64,000 nucleotides of DNA from Pleurodeles waltl (lineage: Eukaryota; Chordata; Amphibia; Caudata; Salamandridae): positions 850,343,978-850,407,977 of the forward strand of contig NC_090437.1 in NCBI RefSeq assembly GCF_031143425.1, given 5' to 3'. This document shows, in pieces, positions 35,101-46,899 of the stretch (position 1 is its first letter; the number at the start of each line of letters is the position of its first letter). A model generated the notes under the pieces. That model saw nothing but the letters and a program-made list of their open reading frames with translations. It was not told the origin of the DNA and ran no database searches. A program made the position numbers and the translations under genes.

Positions 35101-37864
35101 GCAAAATGGCTGCCTCCGGATGGAAGAAACTGAAGATTCCGCAACAACAAAAGGTGGTAGGAACTTCTCCTTTGTGCAGAAGATGTCCCATGGAGTGCTG
35201 GAGGATGCAGAGTTGTTTCTTTGGAGAAAGACCGCAAACAAGCCTTGCTAGCTGCAAGAGTCACAGTAGAGGAAAAAGGGTGCTGCCCGGGCCCAGGAAG
35301 GACCAGGATGTCGCCACTTGGGAGAGGAGACAGAGTGGGCCCTCAGCAATGTAGAAAGCACATGCACAAGAAGATAGCACCTGCAGAAGTCCCTGAACAT
35401 GGGTTCAAGAAGACTGAGCACAGCAGTCATCTCAACATTACAAAAGAGGGTCCCATGAAGCCGGAGGTCAACTCAGGGAGTTGAGCAATGCAGGATGGAG
35501 TGCTGGGGACCTAGGCTAGGCTGTGCATAAAGGATTCCTTGCAAAAGTGCACAGAAGCCCTAGCAGCTGCAGTTCACGTGGTGCACAGGATTACTGTCTG
35601 GAGAGGGCAGGCAAGGGCTTACCTCCTCCAGATTTTGTCAGGTGGACCACTGGACAGTCTGGGTCACTTGGGTCCACCACCTGTGTTCCAGGGGCCACGC
35701 TCGTCAGGATGAGAGGGGTCCCAGAGTACCAGTGATGCTGAAGTTTGGTGCCTGCCGGAGCAGGGGGAAGATTCAGTAAACCCACAGGAGATTTCCTCAT
35801 GGCCCCCAGTGCAGGATGAAGGCAGGCAGCCCCCAAAGCATGCACCACCAGGAAACAGTCGAGAAAGCCGGCAGTATTAGGTGCTACAATGTCGCTGGTA
35901 GTCTTCTTGCTACTTTGTTGCAGTTTTGCAGGCCTCCTGGAGCAGTCAGCATTTGATCCTTGGCAGAAGTCGAAGGGAGAGATGCAGAGGAACTCTGGTG
36001 AATTCTTGCAAGTTGTTATCTGAGGAAAAGCTCACTGGAGAGACCCTGAATAGCCCTCAGAGGAGGATTGGCCACCTAGTGAGGTAAGCACCTATCAGGA
36101 GGGGTCTCTGAAGTCACCTGCTGGTACTGGCCACTCCGAGGCCTCCATTGTGCCCTCACACCTCTGGATTCAAGATGGCAGAGGTCTGGGACACACTGGA
36201 GGAGCTCTGAGCACCACCCTTGGGGTGGTGATGGACAGGGGAGTGGTCACTCCTCTTTCCTTTGTCCAGTTTCGCACCAGAGCAGGGACTGGGGGTTCCC
36301 TAAACCGGTGTAGACTGGCTTATGCAAGGAGGGCACCATCTGTACCCTTCAAAGCATTTCCAGAGGCTGGGAGAGGCTACCCCCCCCAGCCTTTAACACC
36401 TATTTCCAAAGGGAGAGGGTGTAACACCCTCTCTCAGAGGAAAACCTTTGTTCTGCCTTCCTGGGACTGGGCTGCCCAGACCCCAGGAGGGCAGAACCCT
36501 GTCTGTGGGGTGGCAGCAGCGGTAGCTACAGAGAAAACCTCAGAGAACTGGTTTGGCAGTACCCGGGATCCATAGTGGAGCCCCGGGGATGCATGGGATT
36601 GGCACCCCAATACCGGATTTGGCATAAGGGGACAATTTCATGATCTTAGACATGTTACATGGCCATATTCGGAGTTACAATTGTGAAGCTACACAGGTAT
36701 TGACCTATATGTAGTGCACACGTGTAATTATGTCCCCACACTCACAAAGTCCGGGGAAATTGCCCTGAACTACGTGGGAGCACCTTTGCTAGTGCAAGGG
36801 TGCCCTCACACTTAATAACTTTGCACCTAACCTTCACAAAGTGAAGGTTAGACATATAGGTGACTTATAAGTTACTTAAGTGCAGAGTAAAATGGCTGTG
36901 AAATAACGTGTGCGTTGTTTCACTCAGGCTGCAGTGGCAGTTCTGTGTAAGATTTGTCTGAGCTCCCTATGGGTGGCAAAAGAAATGCTGCAGCACATAG
37001 GGATCTCCTGGAACCCAAATACCCTGGGTACCTAGGTACCATATACTCGGGAATTATAAGGGCGTTCCAGTGTGCCAATTAGAATTGGTGAAAATGGTCA
37101 CTAGCCTATAGTGACAATTTTAAAGGCAGAGAGAGCATAAACACTGAGGTTCTGATTAGCAGAGCCTCAATGGCACAGTTAGTCCCTACACAGGTACACA
37201 CATTCAGGCCACAAACTATGAGCACTGGGGTCCTGGCTAGCAGGATTCCAGTGAGACAGCCAAAAACAAACTTACATACATGTAAAAATGGGGGTAACAT
37301 GCCAGGCAAGATGGTACTTTCCTACAAACATATTAGAAGATGATTGAATTTCTGAAAAACAAAGTGTCCCCGAAAGATATTGATTGCCAGAAAATTGACA
37401 GGACAGTTAAAGGAATTGATTCATGCTTACTATGAGAGACTATTGCAAGCTTGTAAACAGCATAGAGGTACAGAAACAATAGAAGTTAAAGATATGGGTC
37501 CATTTCTGTTCAGGTTTGTGCAAGGATTGAAACCAGACATAAGGTAGATGATGGTGAGATGATTCAGCAGCACCTAATTTGTTGGCAGAACAAACCGAAT
37601 CATGAAATCATGCAACACATCAAGTATTGTAGTTACAAATTGGAATTGAAGCAGAAAACATTAAAAGAAAAGATGATGGTAATGCAACTGAAGGCTGCTC
37701 AACATGTTGCCACATCAGGTGACAAATGTTTAGCCTACCGGTAGAGGATGTGGTTTTCATATAGACCAACGTGGTGTTGTGGTTGACGTCCAGACTTTAA
37801 AGAGAACTAATCCATGTCATGCTTGCGGAAATTTTGGACATTGGCCGAGGGAGCGTCCCTTGTG
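32200..37864 (+). pseudogene. ERV gag remnant, split by a solo LTR
   Basis: Broken pieces in order: a matrix-like part (32206-32397, ending in a stop); a Lys/Glu-rich stretch (32492-32707); a Pro/Gln/Thr-rich linker (33027-33326); a capsid part (34081-34423) with VPWSRSDILFF and QWEDLN; then, after the 2.9-kb insertion, the capsid C-terminus (37327-37560, with FLFRFVQGLKPDIR). Near 37818-37860 is a CCHC-type zinc-knuckle relic, CHACGNFGHW, in which the position of the last cysteine reads Arg. Gag normally assembles the virion core. Numerous stops make this copy non-functional. Confidence 0.75.
34424..37326 (-). mobile_element. Solo LTR, 2903 bp, inserted in gag
   Basis: Plus-strand ends are TGTAGGAGG and TTTCCTACA, i.e. 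TG...CA with a 7-bp terminal inverted repeat. The flanks AACGT (34419-34423) and AACAT (37327-37331) are a 5-bp target duplication differing by one C-to-T change at a CpG. Capsid coding resumes on the far side, confirming an insertion. It shares blocks with 9790-12101 in the same orientation. Orientation is taken from that family's apparent start, TGTAGGAAAGTACC, at 37326. Open frames inside are short and not called. Confidence 0.8.
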
Positions 37865-38149
37865 AATAATCGAGTATAGAATACTGGAGTTGCCCAAGCA
37901 CAAGGCAATAATCAGGTTATGATCCAAAGAGTTCAAAGAGCACAAGTAAAAAGCAGATGCAGGTACCACAAGCCTCAATGGCACAACCGCAAAAGGTTGT
38001 TCCCCAACAGAATTTGAATCAAATTGCAAATGCAAATGTGAGTCAGATAGCATCACAGTTTCCCCTGATGGACCTGAGTGATGAAGAATTTCAGAAATTC
38101 TTCAAGGAGACAGCTCTATGGAATGTATGCTGGCTACATTCTTAGAGGT

Positions 38150-38520
38150 AGATCAACATGGTCCCTTTGTAAATGCCAATGTTATGGAGCATGATGTATC
38201 ATTTCTTGTTGACATTGAAGCTACAAATTTGCCTCTTTTAGGAAAGATAATTCAGGTTGTATGAGTTGTAAATAAGCAATTAACCAACCCAGTAACAGAA
38301 TATGTCCCTGTAAAAATAAGTTCATTTGAAGATGAGCACCAATTTGTGGTTTGCAATTCAAGACCTGTAAGTTTACTTGGACGTGACCTACTGTAGAAGC
38401 TAAACTGTTCTATTAGGTGCATACCCCGAGTGATTGAAATCCAAGCTAATGAGGAATATGTGCCCTGTACAATTGTGAAGCAGTATCCAAGCGTCACATT
38501 ATATCAAATGCTGACATGTA
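38150..38520 (+). pseudogene. ERV protease remnant
   Basis: Fragments VSFLVDIEATNLPLL and PVSLLGRDLL correspond to the catalytic loop and the C-terminal LLGRDLL motif of retroviral aspartic proteases. The catalytic triplet reads Asp-Ile-Glu rather than the family's Asp-Thr/Ser-Gly, and stops interrupt the frame (near 38263 and 38394). Not functional. Confidence 0.7.
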
Positions 38521-38639
38521 ATGATTTGCCTAAAAGGCACAGTGACACTTGAGGTTTGGGATTTTTCAGGGAAAGAAATAGGACTCATCAAAGCAGTTGA
38601 GCTGATTAAAATAACAGTGAAGCCAAATGCAGTGTATCC

Positions 38640-39660
38640 AAAAACACCCCCTATAACATGACACCCATGACAATTGCTGGATTGACTCCTCTGATTAATA
38701 GTCTACTTGACCAGGGTGTTTTGAAAGAGATTCTGGGAAGTCCGTGTAACTCCCCCATTCTAGGACTCAGGAAGCCCAATGTAAAGTACTGCATAGTACA
38801 AGACCTAAGAAAAGTGAATGAGATTGTTGTTCCATGTTGTCCTGTGGTACTGAAAAGTGAATGAGATTGTTGTTCCATGTTGTCCTGTGGTACTGAATAC
38901 TGCAGTGATTCTATTCCAAATTCTATGTAAAGCAGAATGATTTACAGTAATTGATTTCTTTCAGGTATTCTTTTCCATACCATTGCATGAAGAAAGTCAA
39001 TTCCCCTTTGCATTAAAATTTTGCAGTCATGTTTTGGCATGGTATGGAACTCCTCAAGGGTATACAGAGTCACCATCCATTTTCAACCAGATCTTAAAAA
39101 AGGATCTGAAGTCCTTCATGATGCCCTATCACTCAGTTTTAATGCAGTATATAGATGAGCTCCTTGTTGCATCAAACACCCGAGAAGCATGCAGGAGAGA
39201 CACAAGACCTCTCTTAAATCATTTAGGGGAAAATGGACATACATTTGCCTCAACAAAGTTACAATATTGCAAGAAAGAAGTCTTGTATTTAGGTCACCAC
39301 ATTAAGAAGGGTGTGCAGAAAGTGTGACAAGAAAGAATTTCAGCAATAATGTAAATGAATCCCCGTGTCATGCAGAAAGAAGTCTGAATGTTTCCGGGAA
39401 TGATTGGTAACTGTCGTCCGTGGATTCCAAACTTTGCCCTTTTGGCCAAGCCTTTACGGAGGCTGACACACAAGTATGTGTCTGATCCAATACCACTGGA
39501 TGACAATTGCATGCATGCCTTCCCAGAGCTGAGAGAAAGCCTATGCCAAGCCCCAGCTCTGGGGATGCTCGATTATAACAAATGTTTTTCTTTGTTTTGG
39601 TGTAAGAGGAATGGATGTGCTCTCACTTTTGACACAGCTGCATGGAAATGCAAATAAGCC
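38640..39660 (+). pseudogene. ERV reverse transcriptase and connection remnant
   Basis: The frame opens with TPLINSLLDQGVLKEILGSP and VQDLRKVNEIV (fingers and palm). It is broken by a 43-bp tandem duplication (38814-38899) and a stop at about 38940. It continues with LAWYGTPQGYTESPSIFNQIL and the active-site strand QYIDELLVAS (39145-39174), where the second Asp of the family YxDD motif reads Glu. VLYLGHHI and the connection region (WIPNFALLAKPLRRLT) follow. RNase H begins near 39555. Confidence 0.85.
38814..38899 (+). repeat. 43-bp tandem duplication inside RT
   Basis: GTGAATGAGATTGTTGTTCC at 38814 recurs at 38857; the 43-bp unit is present twice almost identically and shifts the frame (43 is not a multiple of 3). 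Confidence 0.92.
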
Positions 39661-39739
39661 TGTGGCTTATTTTTATGGCACCTTGACCCTGTGGCTTCAG
39701 CGCTGCCTGGTTGTTTAAAAGCAAAAAGAACAACTGATG

Positions 39740-40048
39740 GATGGAATACTGAACAATGCAAACATTCACCCCCAGTCACAAAGATTTGGGTTTAATCCAT
39801 CTTTTTTTTGCCCATCACGCCACCCCAGTTTGGACCCAGCCATATGCAAATCAGTCTTGACCCTGTTCCCTTTGGGAACAGTCCAGCTTGACCTGGCTTG
39901 AACTGCCAAGCCAGGTCTTCCCTGGACCATAAACAAGCATCCTGGACTGGTTTCAGGGTATTAGTCTTCATCAGCCAGGCTAGCTTGAATCCAGTGGTGC
40001 AGTGAGCACTGGACCCACTCTGGGCGTACCCTTCCCACTTAGGGCAAC
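39740..40048 (-). mobile_element. SINE-like retroposon, 309 bp, with 23-bp target duplications
   Basis: An exact 23-bp direct repeat (AAAAGCAAAAAG...CTGATG) at 39717-39739 and 40049-40071 flanks 309 bp that interrupt RNase H. Long exact duplications are the hallmark of LINE-machinery retroposition. On the minus strand it starts TTGTTGCCCTAAGTGGGAAG and contains GATTCAAGCT, weakly like a Pol III B box. There is no long poly(A); the far end is GTTCAGTATTCCATC. Family not recognised; orientation tentative. Confidence 0.75.
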
Positions 40049-40071
40049 AAAAGCAAAAAGAACAACTGATG

Positions 40072-40720
40072 TTTAAAGGCAGTTGCTGCCCTGAGTGTCA
40101 GGGTAGAACAGTGCGAAACAATTGTTACGGGTTATCCACTGTTATACAAGATATACTTGCATCTCCTAATGTTAATGTCAAATAGTGTGCCATTCTAAAT
40201 CCTGCTATGCTATTGCCAAATCCTGTAGAAAATGTAAATGACCATGAGGTTGAATATTACTGTCTCAATGTGACTGAATTATGCATCAAACTAAGACCTG
40301 ACATTCAGGATGTTCACTTAAATGAAAATGACTACAACATGGTTTAGAGATAAAGATGGTACCCTGAGAGCTGGTTATGTAGTTTGCACAGTTTCAAGTG
40401 TGATAGAAGCCTCTTGGCTTCAAGGAGTCTTTCCTGCCCAAGTAGTAGAATTGGTCACCCTTACCAGAGCATGCTGTGTTTCTGAACAGCTTAAAGTGAC
40501 CATCTTTCTGATAATCAGTATGGTTTTGGTCTCATTCATGATCTCAGACAGGTGTGGTCCCAGAAAGGGTTTGTGACCTCCTCTTGATCCCCTGTTCAGA
40601 ATGGTGATAAGATTTACAATCGGCCTGCAAAAACTGCTGTTGTCAAATGTGCAGAGCACAGAAATTCTATTGACTATGTAACTTTAGGCAATACATATGT
40701 TGATGAGGTGGCGAGATAAT
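40072..40720 (+). pseudogene. ERV RNase H remnant
   Basis: Resumes after the SINE-like insertion. TTWFRDKDGTLRAGYVV (40331-40381) is the DG-bearing strand, followed by VFPAQVVELVTLTRACCV (40429-40482). Upstream and downstream frames carry stops. It normally removes the RNA strand during reverse transcription. Confidence 0.7.
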
Positions 40721-40879
40721 GTGCCCTTAGTTGTACCTCCTTTAACAGAGAATGGAATAATGAAACAAGTGATGAGACAAATCAGAATTTCCTGTTAACT
40801 ACTGTTGACATGTGGTAAGAAGTTAGGAGACAGCAGGAAGAAGTGACAGAAGAAGATCATAAGAGTTGTGTTAGAGTAG

Positions 40880-41815
40880 GATGTGTCAAATGAAAGAGGA
40901 TGATGTTTGGGTTTCAAGTCATGGAAGAGCAGTGTTGCCAAATAGCTTGTAGTGCCCTGTGGCTAGAAATGCTCATGGACAGGCACATATAGGTAGGGAT
41001 GTAATGATCAGACATTTCAGACAGACATAGTTTAACCACAGATTCAGAGTAATTGCAGAAACTGTGTGCCACAGATGTGTCACATGCCAACAGATGAATG
41101 TAAAAAAATGCACAGTTGTTGCGATGAGTCATATAAGTAGACTGGGAGGACCATTCAACAGAATGCAACTGGATTTCATAGAGCTGCCTGTGTGCAATGG
41201 AGCGGCATATGTCTTAGTCATTGTCTGTATCTTTCCACACTGGGTTGAAGCATACCTGACCAGGAGAAATTATAGTTGCTCAGTAGCAAAGCTGTTACTT
41301 AGGGAATTGATACAGTGATTCAGATTTCTGACCTCTCTAGAGTCAGACAGAGAAACTCATTTTAAAAGTGAGGCCCTTAAATAGTTATGTGCAGCATTAC
41401 AAGTTGAGCAAATATTGCACTGACTTGTAGAACAAACTAATGGAATCCCAAAGTCCAGGCTGGTGAAAGTATGTGCATCCACTAGTTTGAAATGGCCTCT
41501 TGTCTTGATGAGTATGTGGAGAATACCTGACAAATAAGTGCGTTGTCCCCTCATGAAATTATCATGGGGGCCATGAAATTCCCAACTGTGCCTGCAAATG
41601 TGCTTGTGAACATTACAGATGACTTGGTGTTGGATTATTGCAAAGGACTGGCTGAGGTGGTGAGTTATTTACATCATCAAGTTGTAGAAGCTACAGCACA
41701 GTTGCAGCAAGAGCTTTGCCATGACCTATGTCCCGGCGACCTGTTCCTGAAGGATCGGTTACATGGAGTGAAAGGGATCAGGTTAACCAAACTTTTAGGA
41801 TTAGGCAAGTGACTG
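40880..41815 (+). pseudogene. ERV integrase remnant
   Basis: An HHCC zinc-binding relic (AHGQAHIG, then CHRCVTC) lies around 40967-41095. The catalytic core follows with MQLDFIELP (first Asp), YVLVIVCIFPHWVEAY and SDRETHFKSE (second Asp). The VEQTNGIPKSRL helix, which includes the Glu position, is near 41425. The C-terminal part is open at 41543-41812 (SPHEIIMGAMKFP to KLLGLGK). Stops near 41317 and 41382 and further breaks make it non-functional. Confidence 0.8.
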
Positions 41816-42246
41816 CACAGCACAAGCACGGTCTGATGGGTTCTGAGCAAGTCAACAGTGGATGGTATAGAAGGGTCGAGACAAAATCAGTTGACTCATG
41901 CTAGTTCGGATGCGGATGAAGGACCAGTTGTTGTAAATAAAAGAGCTGTACAGGGAGTAAAATGGCATAAAAAACACTCTGTGCCAGCTGTATAAGGGCC
42001 TTCAACTATTGTGAAGAAGAATGACAGTGATGCTGAAGGTCGAGTAAACAGAAGATCAAAGAGAAAGAGATTACCAAGTCAAAGATAGTCAGCACCTGAA
42101 TGGACAGATTTTTCTGCCAATGACTTGGAGAAGGAATTTGCAACCTCTTTCTTTAACAATTTAAATCCACTTTAACATTCTTGAGTTTTAAAATGCAGTG
42201 GATCTGAACTTTGAAATCTCATTGCCACTTGATGAACAAAGACATA

Positions 42247-42426
42247 GGGGGTTATTCCAACTTTGGAGGAGGTGGTAATCCGTCCCAAATGTGACGGATT
42301 TACCACCAGCCGTATTACGAGTTCCATAGGATATAATGGACTCGTAATACGGCTGGTGGTATATCCGTCACTTTACCGTCACTTTTGGGACGGATTACCA
42401 CTTCCTCCAAAGTTGGAATAACCCCC
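42247..42426. mobile_element. Harbinger-type foldback MITE, 180 bp, target duplication ATA
   Basis: Ends GGGGGTTATTCCAACTTTGG... and its exact complement; the arms pair over roughly 80 bp so the whole element folds back. It is flanked by ATA at 42244-42246 and 42427-42429. The terminal 23 bp match those of Harbinger B at 18 positions. Inserted between ERV pol and env. Confidence 0.88.
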
Positions 42427-42799
42427 ATAATGTTTTGGGAGAGATTATTAGTGATTACAAGTTGTGCCTTTACTACAGACATCTGAACTTTTAGTAGAAG
42501 CTTTTGAATGTTTGAAAGTAGGAGAAATCTCTTGATGAACTTTTTAGAAGATCAAGGAACTTTGTGAAAAATGTACGTTTTTTAAGGAGTCTATTTTTGA
42601 TGATTGCCATGCCCATAAAAGAAAAGGACTGAAAAGAAACAGTGATACATTGAAGCCAGTCTGCATTTTGTATTTTGGATTTTGATTTTTGGTTTTTGAT
42701 TTTTTTAACTCAAATTTTTGGTCTGAAATAAGAGAACTTGTGGAGTCAAATTGAAAGAGAGGTAGCAGGTGTAAATATATATGTATTGGTTTAGTAGTA

Positions 42800-44296
42800 G
42801 TGACAGTAATCATGATTATATTAATGCTCATTGGATTGAGTTTTCCCATAGCTAGTGATTTAGAAAAAGTTCAATCCCCAAGTACCCCAAACCTAGTTAA
42901 TTATATTGCAGATCAGAATGCTCTGTACAATGACGAGAAATATTTACACACTGATGGTTCTAAAAGGGATCTGTCTGCAATTTCGTATTACTTACTACTT
43001 TATGAGTACGTAGACACCAAGGAAGTTAAAGACTGTTACGCTTGAACACAGCTACCTTCATCAGTAAGTGAAGGAGTCACATATCATAGTTTAGACTTAA
43101 CCTATGGAATTTCCTGTACCTGTTATTAACATTGTTGTTTCAGCAGGAGTATTATCAATACTTCTAATCAGATTATGACCTAGGTTTCTCAATTGTCCCC
43201 ATCACAAAGCACTTACATAATATTGCAAAGACAAAAAACATTGACACAGTGGGAGGTTTCTTTGGGCCAACATTGCCATTTGGTACAGTTTACACCCACA
43301 AAAACAATATGACCTGTATTCTTAGCCCACTAGAGAAGGAGTTTATTGGACAAGTTGAGGAAAGACGAAAAGTTATGAAAGCTAAAACAGAAAAGGGAAC
43401 AGTACAAGAGGAAGCTCACACAAAACCTGGAAATCAAGGATTCCTGACCTTCGATTGTCAACATATAGGGACATATGTGTAGATAGTCCTAGATCAAAGA
43501 CTGACACTCTTTTTGTAGACATGTGTTTTTGTTTCAAAGTGCTTGGACTTTCATGTTGAATGGACAAGATCTTGCCATGCCAGGTGATCATTTCATATGT
43601 GGGAAAATGCCTATTACAAGCTGCCGAAAGGCTGGTATGGTACATGTTCCCTGGGAGTAGTGTTTCCAAAGATTTATCATGTGAATCATTTTAATGATCC
43701 AGTCTGGGATGAGAAATCAAACTCTAGAGCTGAGAGGAGCTAGTGCTTCAGAGATTGTAGGAGGTATTGTTGCTGCCATAATTCCATCGGTTGGTGTGAT
43801 CTTGAATGATATCAAGATTAGAAAGCTGTCAACAAGAGTAGATAAATTATCTCCAGACACTGCAGGTGCCATATTGTTAATGGACACAGAAAAGGTTGCT
43901 GTGAGATCAATATTTTTGCAAACTTCCCTTGCGTTAGACATTCTTCTCGCAAAGCAAGGCAGAGTTTGGAAAATGGTACATACTCAACAATGTTGCACTT
44001 ACATACCTGCCAATAGTAAAGTGATAAGAAAATACATTGCAAACATAACCAATTTGAAAGTGGACTTGAAAGAGTTAACTGTGACAGGTGCATAGGAAGC
44101 AATAGGTAATGGTTTTACAGCTAATGGCAGGGGGTTTGCAAGTCTGGGGTCAGGAGTTGTGGGAAATATTCTGACACTCCTATTGACAATGGCTTTATCT
44201 GCCTTAATTGCAGATGGTCTTTACAAATTAGTTAAGAAGCTGAAGGAGACGAGAGCAAAGAATAGAGATAGAAAGGAGGAGAAGTATATGCTATAA
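42800..44296 (+). pseudogene. ERV envelope remnant
   Basis: An N-terminal hydrophobic segment (MTVIMIILMLIGLSFPIAS, from 42800) fits a signal peptide. Surface-unit fragments follow, with stops at 43043 and 43480. The transmembrane subunit is open at 43694-44095: a hydrophobic fusion-peptide-like SEIVGGIVAAIIPSVGVIL, a heptad helix, then a KMVHTQQCCTYIP segment. In that segment a Trp lies just before the stretch where the family's first cysteine is expected. A stop at 44093 precedes the membrane anchor (NILTLLLTMALSALIADGL) and a Lys-rich tail. The layout is class I fusion type. This copy is broken. Confidence 0.8.
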
Positions 44297-44411
44297 TAAC
44301 CTCAAGCGCTTAGAGGACTACACAAGACCTTGCCTGAACAAGCCACTGAAATTTTGAGCTGTCTCATTGAAATGAGAGTTAGAGTATTTTGTGGTGGCTT
44401 GATTCGCCATC

Positions 44412-44423
44412 AAAGGGGGGGAA
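44412..44423 (+). promoter_or_regulatory. Polypurine tract of the ERV
   Basis: AAAGGGGGGGAA lies 3 bp upstream of the 3' LTR start, the expected plus-strand primer site. Confidence 0.8.
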
Positions 44424-44426
44424 TGA

Positions 44427-44661
44427 TGTAGTCAGAATTTTAGTGTTGTCCCTCATGTCACAGAAATCATCTGTATGTGACAATATATGCATTATGTTAA
44501 TCAAAGTACTATTAGTTGATTGTAGAAAGATGCACTAAGAAGCCATTTTAAATGTGCATTCATTTAGATTGATGTTAGAAAGCCTGGTGGTATTGAGGGT
44601 AAATTAAACCTTTGAAAGATTTAATTAATATTATGCTATAATTTAGACCTTAGACTAGACA
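44427..44661 (+). repeat. 3' LTR of the ERV, first part
   Basis: TGTAGTCAGAATTTTAGTG onward aligns with 29620-29853 of the 5' LTR and is interrupted at AGACA by the element at 44662. Confidence 0.88.
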
Positions 44662-45269
44662 TGTCAGAGTCACCAGATCCTCGGGGTCAGTGCACATTCC
44701 CAACATGTCCACCACTGAACAGCTCCAAGACTCTGATAGATAATTCACAGAGACTGAGAGAGTTCAAGAGGGGAAGAGGGGATTAGGAAGGGAACAGCTG
44801 GGAAGGGGACCTGTAGTAAGAAAAAGGTTAGAACACACAATATGAAAATTATATCTCCTGAAATCAATACTGAACTATGATTCTAAGCCTAGTCACTCTG
44901 AAAACATGAACAGTCTAAGAGTTAAGTGTAAAATGACTAAGTTTCAAGATGGCCGGATACCTGTAAGGGAATCAAGATGAATTAAATGAAAACTTTCTTA
45001 TTCAAGTACTTTCCTTTACATGAGAATCAGAAAAAACATTCTGACTAAATTTTAAACCAGTCATATAAATCCTGTTTTGAGAATGTATACTAGGACCATA
45101 CAATATTGCATCTAGAAACTCTGGCCTTCTGTGTACTCTTAAAATGTTTCAACACAAATTGCGCATATTGCATATATATATATATATAGAAAACACCATA
45201 AAAGGTGTGCACCATGAATAACACAATATGGATTCAGGAAACAAATCACATAGCTTGTCAACTCGAATA

Positions 45270-46662
45270 TTCCGCCGTCCCGTAAGTGTTTTTCGTTTTT
45301 TTCGCTTTTTTCAGCGCCTCGCCGCCGGCGCTTCTGCCCTCTTTGTGCCCCCCTGATTGCTGTCTCCCCGATCGTATATTGTGCCATTTTGTTTTTCTGA
45401 TTGAGTGCTTTTTCTTATTGTAACTGCTTGTATTTTGCTCGCTTTCAGTGTTTTGCCCCTTGTGCGCTCCCCGTTCCCTGCCGCTGCCTCCCTGCGGCCC
45501 CGCCCCCCTCGCGCCCCCATTTGCCGCTCCCTCCCGCCTCCCGCCTCCCAGCTGCTCCTCCCTCCCCCCTCCCTTCTTAATGGCTGGCGCTGCGCGTCGC
45601 GAGTGAGCGACCTCTGACCTGTTTCAGGTCCTGAGCTCGCCCCCCACGACCGCAGCACCAACCTGCTGCCTCCTGCCTCTGTCCCCTGACCACGCTGCTG
45701 TTTGCGTGTTCGAGGCCCTCCTCCACCCGCAGGCATCCTCCTGCGCCTCCTCCCTGGGGTCTAGTGGGCTCTGACTAGCTTCACATGACCCGTGTGCCGC
45801 TTTCCGCCGTCCCGTAAGTGTTTTTCGTTTTTTTCGCTTTTTTCAGCGCCTCGCCGCCGGCGCTTCTGCCCCCTTTGTGCCCCCCTGATTGCTGTCTCCC
45901 CGATCGTATATTGTGCCATTTTGTTTTTCTGATTGTGTGCTTTTTCTTATTGTAACTGCTTGTATTTTGCTCGCTTTCAGTGTTTTGCCCCTTGTGCGCT
46001 CCCCGTTCCCTGCCGCTGCCTCCCTGCGGCCCCACCCCCCTCGCGCCCCCATTTGCCGCTCCCTCCCGCCTCCCGCCTCCCAGCTGCTCCTCCCTCCCCC
46101 CTCCCTTCTTAATGGCTGGCGCTGCGCATCGCGAGTGAGCGACCTCTGACCTGTTTCAGGTCCTGAGCTCGCCCCCCACGACCGCAGCACCAACCTGCTG
46201 CCTCCTGCCTCTGTCCCCTGACCACGCTGCTGTTTGCGTGTTCGAGGCCCTCCTCCACCCGCAGGCATCCTCCTGCGCCTCATCCCTGGGGTCTAGTGGG
46301 CTCTGACTAGCTTCACTTGACCCGTGTGCCGCTTTCCGCCGTCCCGTAAGTGTTTTTCGTTTTTTTCGCTTTTTTCAGCGCCTCGCCGCCGGCGCTTCTG
46401 CCCCCTTTGTGCCCCCCTGATTGCTGTCTCCCCGATCGTATATTGTGCCATTTTGTTTTTCTGATTGTGTGCTTTTTCTTATTGTAACTGCTTGTATTTT
46501 GCTCGCTTTCAGTGTTTTGCCCCTTGTGCGCTCCCCATTCCCTGCCGCTGCCTCCCTGCGGCCCCGCCCCCCTCGCGCCCCCATTTGCCGCTCCCTCCCG
46601 CCTCCCGCCTCCCAGCTGCTCCTCCCTCCCCCCTCCCTTCTTAATGGCTGGCGCTGCGCGTC
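45270..46662 (+). repeat. 532-bp tandem 5' monomers of the LINE
   Basis: TTCCGCCGTCCCGTAAGTG recurs at 45270 (first base differing in context), 45802 and 46334, exactly 532 bp apart, and the copies are nearly identical. The third copy stops after CTGCGCGTC at 46662, where LINE-specific sequence begins. Each unit has a splice-donor-like CCCGTAAGTG, a TTTTTTCAG acceptor-like tract 37-47 bp later, and a C-rich CpG block. By position they look like promoter monomers; open frames inside are compositional. Confidence 0.9.
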
Positions 46663-46899
46663 CGCGCAGAGGCAAGCCCGTCTGCGCCCGTCCGCGCCTG
46701 GACCGCGCCCAGCGCCACACCCCCTGGCCCTTGCGCCCCCCGCATCCGCTACTCGATCAACGAACTCCGCGCCTTCAACCCCGGCCCCTCCACTGAATGC
46801 TACCGGGCATCCCCGAAGCACACTAAAGGACCTTTTTCCTGCCGTACCTGCAACTTCTCCTGCATCAGAACGACCAATCCAACTACGAAAACATCCAAC

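Noticed and set aside
45311..46796. Large open frames on both strands over the LINE 5' monomers
   Set aside because: They repeat with the 532-bp unit, lack stops because of C-rich composition, and match no domain.
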